DNA from: Hemicordylus capensis
Taxonomy: Eukaryota; Chordata; Lepidosauria; Squamata; Cordylidae
Assembly: GCF_027244095.1 (NCBI RefSeq)
Contig: NC_069661.1
Location: 122,639,501-122,703,500 of the forward strand
DNA: 64,000 nucleotides
Direction of reading: 5' to 3'
The notes beneath the pieces were generated by a model. The model saw only the letters and a program-made list of their open reading frames with translations. It had not been told where the DNA came from and searched no databases. The translations under genes were made by a program, and so were the position numbers. Shown here one piece after another: positions 10,801 to 23,000 of this stretch. Every line of letters begins with the position of its first letter. The stretch's first letter is position 1.

Positions 10801-13800
10801 CCTAGGTCTAGCCGCAAAGACCATGATTTTGGTTTTATCATAATTCAAAGACAGTTCGTGGTCACTGCAAAAATTGGCCAGCTCTTTCAAAATTCGCTTA
10901 AGTCCAACCCTCATCCTAGAAATCAACACAGCAACAGCGTACAAAAGCACATTAATATGTTTTTGAGCTAATTTGGGTGGGTGAAAGTCCAATTTCCTCA
11001 TACGTTCCACAAGGGGGTTAATATAAAAATTAAATAATGTTGGGGCCAAAATACACCCTTGCCTGACCCCAGTCCTGGTTGAAATTGAATTAGTCACCTG
11101 AGCTTTCCTATTTAGCCTGACTTTGCGGGTGGTGTTCTCATGTAATTTAGCCATCAGCAGGAGAAGTCTCCTGTTGATATTAAAATGTAGTAAAAATGGT
11201 ATATAAATATTTGTCATATTTGTCGTCATAAGATTGCTTTTACTTACTACACATTTATACCAGACAACTGTCATCCTCTCTTCAATTCCATTAACTCCTT
11301 CAGGAATCAGAGTAAAGTTGTCTTTCCCGACAGCCTTCTGAGCTGTGCTGTAAGTACAGTGGCCGCTTCCAGTCACCTGCAGGTCACCACTGAAAGAATG
11401 TATACATGAAATGTTTAAGTTGAATGGCGAAGAGACTGTGGACTGCTTACAATCTTCATTTCTATCTAACGGTGCTGCAGAGGTATTTTATTTACATTAT
11501 CAGCTATATTGCTTTTCTGCCTTTATCAGGTCCTCAGAGCAGCTTAATGTATATTCTGCTCACAATGACTGCTTCTAATTTCCATTCACTACTCTGCTTC
11601 CATATTTGCATCAACAACAGCTACTCCGCTTATTGTTTCTTTGTGATCTGATTTCATTTCAGTTTCTTGTGAAAAGGCAAGTACGTTAAACTAAGATTAT
11701 GCAACATGAACTTGAGAATGCTGGGCAGCATCCTACCCCTGGAGGTAGGAGGCCTCTGCTTGTGGGCCCCTTATGGGCCTCCTAACCGTCCGGGCCCAGG
11801 GACATTTGTCTCCCTTTGTCCAATGGATGCTACGCCTATGCTGGCATGACTAAATAGCACTGCAATCAATGAGACCAGTTAGTCATGACTACCTTAAGTC
11901 CCATTCATTTCAATGTGATTTAGCCATGACGTACTTAGCCTGGATGCTGAGCAGTGTTATTTTAGAATAGATTCTATAGCCCCCTTCCATTAATGGCCAA
12001 ACCATACTATACATAATGTGGTGTGTGTGTGAAAATCTCCTGGTGGATTTTTGTTTTCAATTGAAAAGCAGCTAGTGGAGGCTGTCAGTTTGAGTGGAAG
12101 AATAACAAGGGGAGAGGCTGCTTCATTATTTCCCTTCCAGCCCTTCTCCCACTCAGAATCACTCTTCCGAAGCTACTTTTATCATCTAAGGGGAAAATAT
12201 ATAGGAACCCCGGGACTTTATAACCATGGGCGGGAAAGCAGCTTGGGGCTATTTAGAATAGGAAAGGGGTCGGAAGGGAAAGGACTAAGCAGCCCATCCC
12301 CCACAGTTATTCTTCCACTCAAAATCACAACCATTGATTCTGACTTTCAGGGACATTGTTAAGGGACCAGCGGCTTTTCACACATCTCCAGCATCACAGA
12401 AGATTTACTATTCATTTGAGAGCAAGCTAGGTTGGGCCACGTAGCGGAACACATCAAGAGTCTTGTTTGTTCATTTATTCCATTTATCTATTTAATTATT
12501 TATTACACCTATTTATTTAATGGACTTTAGATCACCCCCAAGCTAGTCAAGGGTCAGTAGTCTGGTTGGATCAATAGTTAACCAGCAATTACAATTTAAT
12601 ACCATGCTAAAAGTGAAGTCAAATGATCCGGGGTTGTAGGATCCAGACTCAGAGGTGGCGAGGTCACAAATGCCGCAGCCTTGGCCCAGTTTTTGCTCCA
12701 GTAATGTGTCCCATCTGTCCCCAAGCTGGCAGTGATTGGCTCCCCAAAAACAAGAGCACCTTGGGAAGAAGGAAACACATACATGGTTAAACTACCTTGC
12801 TTTCCCAAGCATGGAGGCTCAGCTGCCACCCAAACAAAAAAAGTGACATAACACTGAAGACATTGAACGTCTTTACCAACATCGTAGCCATTCAATAAGG
12901 CAACTTGCTAATGCAAAGCTATTGTTGCAACCAACCCAGATTCTGACTCAGAGCAGAACACCCCAGCTGAAACCTCCAGCCCGGGGGGGGGGGTGGAACT
13001 AGATCTAACAGACCATGAGTAGCCTGAACTTGTCACCTCTTCTGCAGTTGTCCCCCGGAAGGAGCCCTGACATTCTTGGGACCCAGTGTCCCCCAGTGAG
13101 GCTCTTGTCCAGTCTGAAGAGCCCCTTCTATTGCCCCAGGACCCCCGATACAGAGGCAATGCTACAGACCAAGGCCACACTTCAGCAGTAGAAGCAAAGT
13201 GCTTGCCTGGGTGACTGGCCTACTTGAGAGGAAGGGGAGACCAGCCTGGGCCCCTGTTCTGGTCAGGGCCAATCTGAACTCCAGAAATGGGTAGGGCTTC
13301 TGACTCCAACACAACCTCTCCATCTGCAGCCAGCCTTTGCTAGCTCAGCAGCTCCTTCCTGGCTATTCCTGCTTTTAATTAGGATGTCTTGATTGCTAGC
13401 TAGCGAACGTTGGAGGTCAATGTCCATTCAATTTGATAGATATTATTCTTGCCATCATCTCACTCTGAGTTTAAGGAAGTTGCAAGAGCAGATAAGCAGT
13501 CCCAAAGAGACACACTTAAGGAGAAGAAAATATTTTTCCACCAGGGTGCCTGACTAACTCTGATCTATAGATTCTCCGTCAATGGAGTTCACGAATCCCC
13601 TTCATCTTCCCAATGGCACAGTTGCGGAAAGCCCTCAGTCTGGCTGCCTATCATCTTTCAGCACGGACAGCCAAGTCCAGGCATTTCTGTCATACTGCTC
13701 AGACTTCCATGCTTTCAGCTCCCAATTATACAACAGGAACCACAGACTGGAGGAAACAGCATATACAGCAAGACTGTATGATATTTACGCAAAGGTCAAT

Positions 13801-16800
13801 GGGCTCCATACAAAAATATCACAGCGAGCTGATCTGGGTCACTTGAATTGTATCAGTAAAGCAAAGCAGCACTGCCAGGGAGGTGGGATGGGGTAGGATC
13901 CCCACACTCACAACCTGAGAGGGGTTTTTGACAGCCTCCTCCTATCTCCATTCCACAAAGTTTCCTTGCTACTAATCATTGGACCGATGCCAGCTATGTG
14001 CCAGAGCACTCTCCAGAAACTACCATTCAGTTCAGTAAGGATCGATTCAATACAGAAAATGATGACCCAACGTCTTAAGGAAAGTCGAAGGGGGGGAAAG
14101 GGTAGGACAATACAAAGGGAGCAGAGTGACAAACAATAAAACCTGTGGGAAGAGCATTGGGTGGGAGAGAGAAGGTTTCTCCTGCTGCAGGGAGTCAAGC
14201 TTGATGTCTACAGCATCAAGCGGTGATTTGCATGTATGAATGAGCCATCACTGATCACAAACAACACTTTCACGTGACTTCCGCCAGATGAAAGTTTTCC
14301 CATTGAGTCAGTTCACGTGGTCAGCTACAAGTCATCAAATGGTGAGAAAACAAATCTTGTCTATGCATGTGTCAACCAGGCCTAGCTTGGACTTTCTAAC
14401 TTGGACTTCAGGATGGAAGAATTTGGTCTCTCTAACACCTTGAAAATGAGAAGCATTATTTGGTGTGTTGAATGGAGGAAGCACCCGGAAATGGCAACGA
14501 TCCTCTTATTATGGTAAAACCAGCCTGTTTGGGGTTTCATGTGTGTGCTTGCTAATGAACTGTCAGAAGATCCTGATGCTGCCATTCTTTTTCTGAAACA
14601 ACCTACCATAATCTGGGGCACCCCTCTGGCCCTAGAAGTCCAACAATATAGACACATGCTTCAAAAGGGCTCCCTTTGAAAGGCAACTTTCTGTACCTTT
14701 CTTTCTAGCCAGTGAAATGATATCAGCTGCACTCCTACTCATGACCTTGGTGATATACACTGGACAGTTGATCCGACTAGCTATGGTGATGGCCCGGAAA
14801 ACAGCTTCTGCTTCAAGCTGAAACAAGAAAACTCATTATCACCTTGCATCATCTTGACACCGGTATTTTCAAGGTCTCAACACTCTTCCCCCTCCTGCCC
14901 TATTAAGAAGCTTCTCTCAATTTAGCAGTTTCAGCAATTTCTTTCTGAGTTTATGTAACTGTGCTCTTTAAAATTAATCTCCCTTCCTCTACTCACCTTA
15001 TTTAGCCCTTCTTTGCTTTTGCTCCAAGCTAAATTTACTGAAAACTACACACAGTATTCAAGGTCGTGCCTTGAAAAGTAGCATTCATATTTTCCCCAGC
15101 TATTCTTGAAATGCCTTTCCCAGTGGAGTTGGATATTCCTTGTTAACAATAATATTGCACTTCATTTAAAAATGCATCTCTTTGCATTTCAAAATAAAGA
15201 GTCTTCAAGTGATAACAAAAATGTTTAGTCTACAATTAAGGCATAATCGTTAATAAGCAAAAGTAATGGAACATTTAATGAGAATCCTGCCCTGTCTACT
15301 GTCATTATCCTGAACTATATCTCTCTCAAACCATGTTCAGTAGTCTTTGGTATCATAGTCTAAACTCTCTTCAAAATCTTTCTACCTAATTATCTGATTG
15401 CCCCTCAAATACAGGGCATGTATATGGAAATGCAAATGAACAATTTGGCTGCCAGTCAAATATCCAGAATTTACTAGTGGAATTGACCAGATTTCCAATT
15501 TCCTCATCCAGGCTTGGTGATCTTGTGTTTTTTGCACTTGCAAGAAAGGTTAGATCATTTTAAGACATAGCTGTTAAAGCATTTGAACCAGGGGCGTAAC
15601 TACCATTAGGCAAGGGGAGGCAGCTGCCTAGGGGCTCCCACGCCTCGAGGGGCCCCCCAGAGGCAAGTCACATGAGGCAAGTCACATGACTATATATTGT
15701 GAAGTGTGTGTGTGCATCAGCGAAGGGCCCATTTTAAAATTTTGTCTCTGGGCCCACTCCAGCCTTGTTACGCCCCTGATTTGAACTGAATGCAGCTCTC
15801 ACCTCCTCTGGTCTGCTCAAAGCATGCCCCTCAGGTCCAGTTATTCCCATCTCAAGCATACGTTTTTGTTCCTAAAAAGATAACAGACACATGGCAATTG
15901 TCTGTAGGTTGAGGAGTAATCAGGTGATGTCACTTCAATACACTGCACTCAGCCATGTCTGCCAAAGAGAAATGTAGGACAGAAAGCCTACCCTCCAGAA
16001 AACTGGAATTTTCAGGAAGCTGAATTCATTGCCCAAGACCCCATTCTGCATTTTTGTGGCAGCACAGCATAAACAAAGCTCTGCAAATTGGGTTTTATCT
16101 GGAAAAAGACAAGCACCCTGAAGGATCCCCTCATGACAACATTAAGCATGTATGTTATTTGGACCCAAAGAAACTTCAGAACCCGCTTCAGATAGATTCT
16201 GAATTTTCACACCACCAAGGCTCATTTACATTCACCATTCAGCCCAATTCCACACCTATATCCAATGCAAATTCTTACCTGTTATTAGAGTGCAGTTGCC
16301 ACTTCCACATGGCGAAGGCACAACACTACAGTAGTCACCCATCAGGAACCACGTGAGAGAATGGAACAGGCTCTGATATCAAACTGCCACCTCTGAGGAT
16401 GTGCCCCCTGGTGGAGGACCTGTCCATCAATGAATCCATACTAATCCCAATAGACATGTAAAAGCAATACATTTCTCTCACCTGATCTATCAAATCTCCA
16501 TTTTCAGCATGTACCATGATTACAGCTCCAAGACTTTTCAAAAATGTGAAGGCTTCATAGAGCTTATATGCATAATATAAAGAAAAGAAAATAGTCAATA
16601 ATGGCAGCTGCTTGTTGACTGTAGTTATTTTATGTCTATGTTTAAAATCATACCACTCTCTCGCTTTGGGATAGCACAAAAGCCCACAAAAGATGAACCT
16701 TTACTTCACTTGGACAGCCACATGCCTATTTATTTTGTCCCTTCCCACCAGCAAACTAAGTGATGTTATTAATGAAATGAATAGAAGTGTTGCTACATTT

Positions 16801-17000
16801 TATTCTGCCCTTCTTTCCTGGGCTTCCTAACTGGAGTCAGCAGAAAGATCAAGAGAAAAAATAAGGGAAGGAGACACCATTCCTGTTGCAGGAATGGCAG
16901 ACCATGTTCCAAGAACTTGCACCAGAAACCAGCATAGCAGCTTCTTGATGCTCACACTTGAAGCGGAAAAGAAGCTCACTCCACCATTCAGGCATTATAC

Positions 17001-17048
<48 letters not shown>

Positions 17049-20000
17049 GCTCTCTCTCTGTAGAACTTCACCAGGGCGTTTTTCACACAGCAGGCTTCAC
17101 CACAAGTTTACTGTGAGGCTTTATTGCAAGTTCAAAGTTGCCCCCCAAAAAGTCACAAAAAGTGTTTTTAACCCTGGATATAAATCGGGCTACACTTTAA
17201 TAACGTGTGATGAAAAATCCAAATTGTGAGTGACATGCTCCCTGATCGCTTGTAGGGACTTCAGAGTAAATCTGGCCGATATGTGAATGCACACCCTCCA
17301 TTCCGGAGGAGATGCGAGCCAAAAGCCCTGTGTGGAAAACGCCAAGCATGTACAGTATGAGTAAAGGCAGCTTTTTCACATGTTACTTTTCCCACCAACA
17401 CAGAGATTTTTTTTCCCCTTAGACCAGTTTGGACAATACTTTGTCTGTCAGCCCTGCCACATGTGATAAGGAAGTGAGTGCTTCATGAACACACACATCG
17501 TTTCCCTCTTCCCAGGGCACTGTTCTGTAAATGTACTCTTCGACACGTATGGCAAATTCTACAATTTGCAGCGTGGGTAGAAGGACAACTTGAACAAACA
17601 GCAGGCCTATGCAATCCTCAACCCAGGCATCTGAGGGAGAGGAAAATCATGCAGGCTCATGGAACACTCACTTCTATATCATGTGAGGCATGGCTGGCAA
17701 ATAAAATATCATTCAGTCCATCCCTTAGTGAATTGTACTATTTAACACTCGAGGCCTGATTTTTACAATGCCTTAGTTCTCCCTCCACACAATAAGATAA
17801 ACACCTAACATACTTAGAATGCAGGTGCTGTTTTCAACATACAGACCTCTAAATGAATAGTTGAGATTAGCCGTGCAATCCTATGAGTGTTTACTCACAA
17901 GTAGTCCCATTGCATCCAATGGGGCTTACTCCTTGGTAAGCAGACATAGGAAGCAGCCTTAGGGACAAACTAAATGTGACGTTAAACATGTCATTGCCTA
18001 GTTTGGGGAGGCACTTCTAAAGTTTCAAATAACAGCCATGTATGGGCTCAATCCAGATTGGGATCACGGTGTGGAGGTAGGGTGTGCTTCCATGACGTTT
18101 CCTTTATCTCCACATCCTTTTTCTTGCTGAAAATCCCCTCCAAGCTCTCCTGAGCCCCTGGAGGTGCCATTGGAGCAAGAGGCAGTTTGGGGGTCAAAGC
18201 AGCTTGGAGGATTATTTTTCAATGGGAAAACAGCCAGGAGAAAAAGTGTTAAGCACTTACTACCACAGTACTTCTGTGCTGAGGTCCCAATCCAGATCAT
18301 AGCACAATTGCTATGTTGATAAAATCACCAAACTAGGCAATGATGTGCTTTAACTTCACTTCCCATTTGGCCCTTATTCATCCCACTATTCAAGCTAGTT
18401 CTTTGCCAAGAACTTGAGTTTTAAAGTATTTCTTTAGATGCTGGTTTGTTTACAAATCTGAGTAAGAACGCCTAAAATAATTTCTAAGCTTTGTCATTCA
18501 GCTTTGTCGCCAAAACTGAATAAACGAACAGCCTCTTCTTATTATAAGGTGATGCTGGTGTGTGTGTATGTGCAGTGATTCGGTACCTCCTTTGGGAAGC
18601 GCAGAACCGGCTCAGGCACCAGCAGCTGAACCAGTTCAGTGCCTTACCTGCTCTGCTGCCGCACCGCCATTTTCCCAGATGCAGCGCTCACACTAGGCCG
18701 TGCACAGCTGCAGCACTGTTCCCTGCAGGCTGCATATGGCACACGCAGGGAACGGCACATCAGCCATGTATGTGCCAATGCCGTGCATAGCCTGCAGGGA
18801 ACAGCGCCATAGCTGCATGAGGCCTTTGGTAGAGCGAATGCCACGCCCAGAAAAGTGGCAGGGCAGCAAGGGAACACAGGACCTGCTTACCTGCTTCTTA
18901 AGGGAACCGCTCCCTGCCCCGTCTGCAGCTACCCGAGCCCATTCAAGCTCATCCCTCTCTCTATATTGTATTCAATCATATTTAGCCTGTTGCATTTAAT
19001 ATTTTGAAAGGAAATAATTTCTTATCTGGGACAGCTCCAAGCATGTGAAATTTCTTCTTGAAATTGTGAAGCAACAGGAAAAACTAAGCTAGAGAACTCC
19101 ATATTTATTCAAGTTTCTATTCCAAATCAATTCTGCTCCATTTCTGTTAAATGTAGCAGGCATCACTTGCATTCATCAGAACTTCAGTCCAGAATACATT
19201 AGCTCCGCTGAACTTCATAAGCCCTAAACAAGACATAGATGTTCAACATCTCTTGTTTCAGAGAAACTGATGACACTTGACTGGTAGGTTTTCTTAAGCT
19301 TAATTTTTCAAATTCAACAAGCACGTATCTTCATTAGAAAGACTATTGCACTACGATGCAAAGCTCTCGTAAGAAAAGGTATGCAGCAGATTACCTGGCT
19401 ATCAGTCATTTGGTAGAGATCTTTGTAGGCCATGTAAACTTGGAAAGAATTAACACCTGTTCACAGAAAAAATATGAATTCATGCTTACTATTTTTAGCC
19501 TTTTGAAGCTGAGCATTACCTAAAGACAGATATATTCATATTAAAACTGTAGGAGTGTATTAACCATTTTCAGTTACAAATACATGCAAAGATATTTGTA
19601 TTTTAGTCTTAGCAGTTTAACCAGTTCATCTTCTACACAGACCATGATGGCATGTTAATGTGACCTCATCAGAATGAGTCAGATGGGAGGTTTCTGAAGG
19701 GTAGGCAAGGTAAATAAAGATGCTAGTCTCTTAATTATGTACAGCTATCTTCAAGAGATACTTCCCTCTGCTTTGACTCCCAAGTTCTTTTTCCTGCTAT
19801 CTGAGGTGCTCAGTGCTATTACATAAGGGTTACAGTACATATTTTATTGTCCGTTTCTTTTGGTAGGGAAGAGAACTGGTCTTGTGGTAGCAAGCGTGAC
19901 TTGTCCCCTTTGCTAAGCAGGGTATACCCTGGTTGCACATGGATGGGAGATTACATGCATGAGCACTGTAATATATTCCCCGAAGGGGATGGAGCCACTC

Positions 20001-23000
20001 TGGGAAGAGCATCTGCATGCAGAAGGTTCCAAGTTCCCTCCCTGGCATCTCCAAGATAGGGCTGAGAGAGACTCCTGCCTGTAACCTTGGAGAAGCCACT
20101 GCCAGTCTGTGTAGACAATACTGAGCTAGATGAACCTATGGTCTGACTCAGTATATGGCAGCTTCCAATGCTAACCATTTTTGCCATTCTATCTGTTTAA
20201 AATGCCTGGATAAAAGAAGCACCAGCCTTTTTTCAGCATATGACATAATACCCTAAAGCAAATCTTATAATCCGGATGCATCTTTGTCCACCTAGTTCTT
20301 TAGTGATGTACAGGCTAGACCTGGAGGAGCAGAAGAGGGCTGAACTGCAGTGACCTATCCTAATTCCATCATCCTGTTTAGGTGCCCTGTTCAGCTATCA
20401 TTTAATTTCAAGTGTATGCATCTGGATAAAATCTCCCAGGAAAGTCCACACATCACTCATCATAAATCAAGTTCCAATCTCACAGGAGGAGAGCAAGGTT
20501 ACTCAATTGATATCCAATAAGTCTGAAAGGCCCCTTTCCCTCTCGTAATCCCACCATCCTGCCCCATCTATTACTGACCTTTATCTTGCACCAGTATATC
20601 CAGCTCTTCCCGGATCCCATCATACCAGCTGGTGATATCCACATGGAGGGAGTAATCACAACAGGATTTGGTGTCCGCTGCTTCATGCCACTTTTCAAAT
20701 GAGGTTAATAAGCTGGAGCCAGGCTCAGGAAGGACATGGTCAACTGCCATGAAAACAAGAGCACCTATTAGCCAGCCATTTTTCCAGTCCACACTGTTGC
20801 CTGCAGATACAGAGCAGAGGCTTGTACATGACGCAAACCAAGCTCTGAAACCTCTGGTTACATTTGGTCTTTTGTTTCCAAAGACACATGCCACTCCTCT
20901 ACAGAAAGAATGGATGTCTGCAATTAACTTCATTGAATTTCACCTTCCTTTCTCCCTCAAAGAGGGAAAACTTGTTGGTTAAGCCAGTTAGGGTTTGGAT
21001 TTGTAGTAATATCAGTTTTTGCCATGCACACTGAAAGTGCTAAATACGTAATAAATCATAATTGCTGCTTATATGTCTGATCAAAAAACAACCACCCTGC
21101 TCAACTGTTGGCTTAAACAATCATCTAAATTGTGGCCACTGTATGGCAATCAACCTCTTGAAAGAAAAAGTAGTATTTCATTTCATCATGGCCAAGCATG
21201 AGAGACAAAAGGGTGAAATGCTACCTAGAAAGGAAGGAGAAGCCTATCTGTTTCCTTTTCCCCCTTGACCACCAATATTAAAGGTGTCAGAAAAACAGAT
21301 GGATGGATGGATGGATGGATAGATAGATAGATAGAGTGCCATCAAGTCAGGACTCATAGTGACCACATATATACAGAATATATAACTTAACAAGAATATA
21401 CATGCTTAACAGAATATATAGCTTATTTCTTGTTTCTGCAGAGCAATTTCAGTCCCACATTACCTTGCACAATTAACTCAATCAGAATTTCTTTATTAAG
21501 ACCCAAGGCCAGCAAAGAAAATCAACATATTTGGCAGTAGCTAATAAATCAAGCTGAATTCAAATCATTGGCCATTGTCCGCCACAACCTAAAGGCTAAG
21601 AAGCAGAACTTGGCTACATTATAAGTGTCCTGAAACTTATAATCTGCTAAAAGAAGTGCTACATAAAAATCATCGGAGTGACCTGGGAATCCACAATTAA
21701 CTCATTCAGCAGAATGACCACTTGCATAGCAAAAATCTGCAGTATCTTGTGCCAGGTTAGTATTTCTATTCCACAGTTACTGTACCACACAACCCCTCTC
21801 TAGCATAAAGTGTAAACAAATGGCAAGAACTTCCATGTAAAATATGAAAATAGAGGGTGCAAACAAAAACACAAAGAAAGGTTACACAACTATCACCTGA
21901 TATGTCAATCAATCATTTATTGGTTTCATTTTTGTCTCACCCTTTCTTGAAGAAGCTCAGGATAGTTATCCCCCCATTTATTCTCACAACAATCCTGTAA
22001 GGTAGGTTTGGCTGAGACAGCAGTTAGCCCAAGGGACCCAGTAGACTTCGTAGTTGAGTGGGGACCGGAACTGGGTCTTCTCAGTACTAATCCAACATGC
22101 TAAGCACTCTACAACACTGCCCTATCTGTAAATAACACACACTGTAACAATGTGTGAATCCACTCTAAGGAACATATCCGCAGTTGAGCCTTGACCTGAT
22201 ACACTCAGACCCACATCGCACCTTGAAAGAGACAGCTTGGCCACAGCTACTCATGCTCTGGTAGCCTCCTGCTTAGATTACTGCAATGTACTATACGTAG
22301 GGCTGCCTTTGAAAATGATCCAGAAACTGCAGTTGGTACAAAGCAGGGCTGCAAGATTAACTGGGACTGGGTATTTTGATCATATAATGGCAGTGCTTTA
22401 TCAGCTGCTCTGGCTCCCAGTCCGTTTCCAGGCCCAATTCAAAGTACTGGTTTTAACTTGGGGCCGGGTAACCTGAGAATGCCCCATATGCCCCAACTTA
22501 AGATCTTCTTCGGAGGCCCTGCCCCAAGTACCCTTGCCAAACGAGGTGAAGCGGGTGGCTTCTAAGGGCCTTTTGTGGCGTGGCCGATGCACGCGTGTGC
22601 CATGCGCGTCGGCCATGAGCATGGTGACACTGATCAGGGCTGCAAGCAGGAACGCTGCAGCCCAGCGCACCCGCTTTTTTGGAGGGCGCTGGCAGGGGAA
22701 AGATGACGGGATGGGGGCTGACAGGGAGGCAGCACCTTCCCAGTCCCTTAAAGCTAACCGCCTCCCACCCTTCCGGGAGTGCATGGACCGGTTCCATGCA
22801 CATCCCTACAGTATATTGTCAAAAGATACATTACGTAAACAGATCCTGTTTTAAGTCAGTCATTTAGAATAATGCTTTGTGCACATCACCAGTATGGTCT
22901 AGTGCAGGCTGGCTCAGCTTCAGCCCTCCTGCACATGTTGGCTGCTAACTCCTATAATCCCTCACTATTGGCCACCGTGGCTGGGGATAATGGCAGCTCT

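Larger units (their letters stand above)
7573..11247 (-). other. CRMP1: CRMP1 intron 10
   Basis: 3.7 kb, mostly repeats: a 28-bp tandem duplication (8031-8082), a Sauria SINE (8643-8876), an hAT-type element (9136-9437) and a Vingi-like LINE (about 9480-11200) with its own nested miniature element. Confidence 0.85.
16563..19394 (-). other. CRMP1: CRMP1 intron 5
   Basis: 2.8 kb. It holds a CT microsatellite (17003-17060), a TIR element (17075-17343), a short GTTTACTC-type repeat (17873-17945), an inverted-repeat element (about 18055-18303) and a GC-rich hairpin-forming element (about 18573-18960). Confidence 0.8.

Noticed and set aside
12908-13400. Moderately GC-rich block with a 90-codon frame in intron 8
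   Set aside because: It might be old repeat material, but I found no ends, motifs or family match to support a call.
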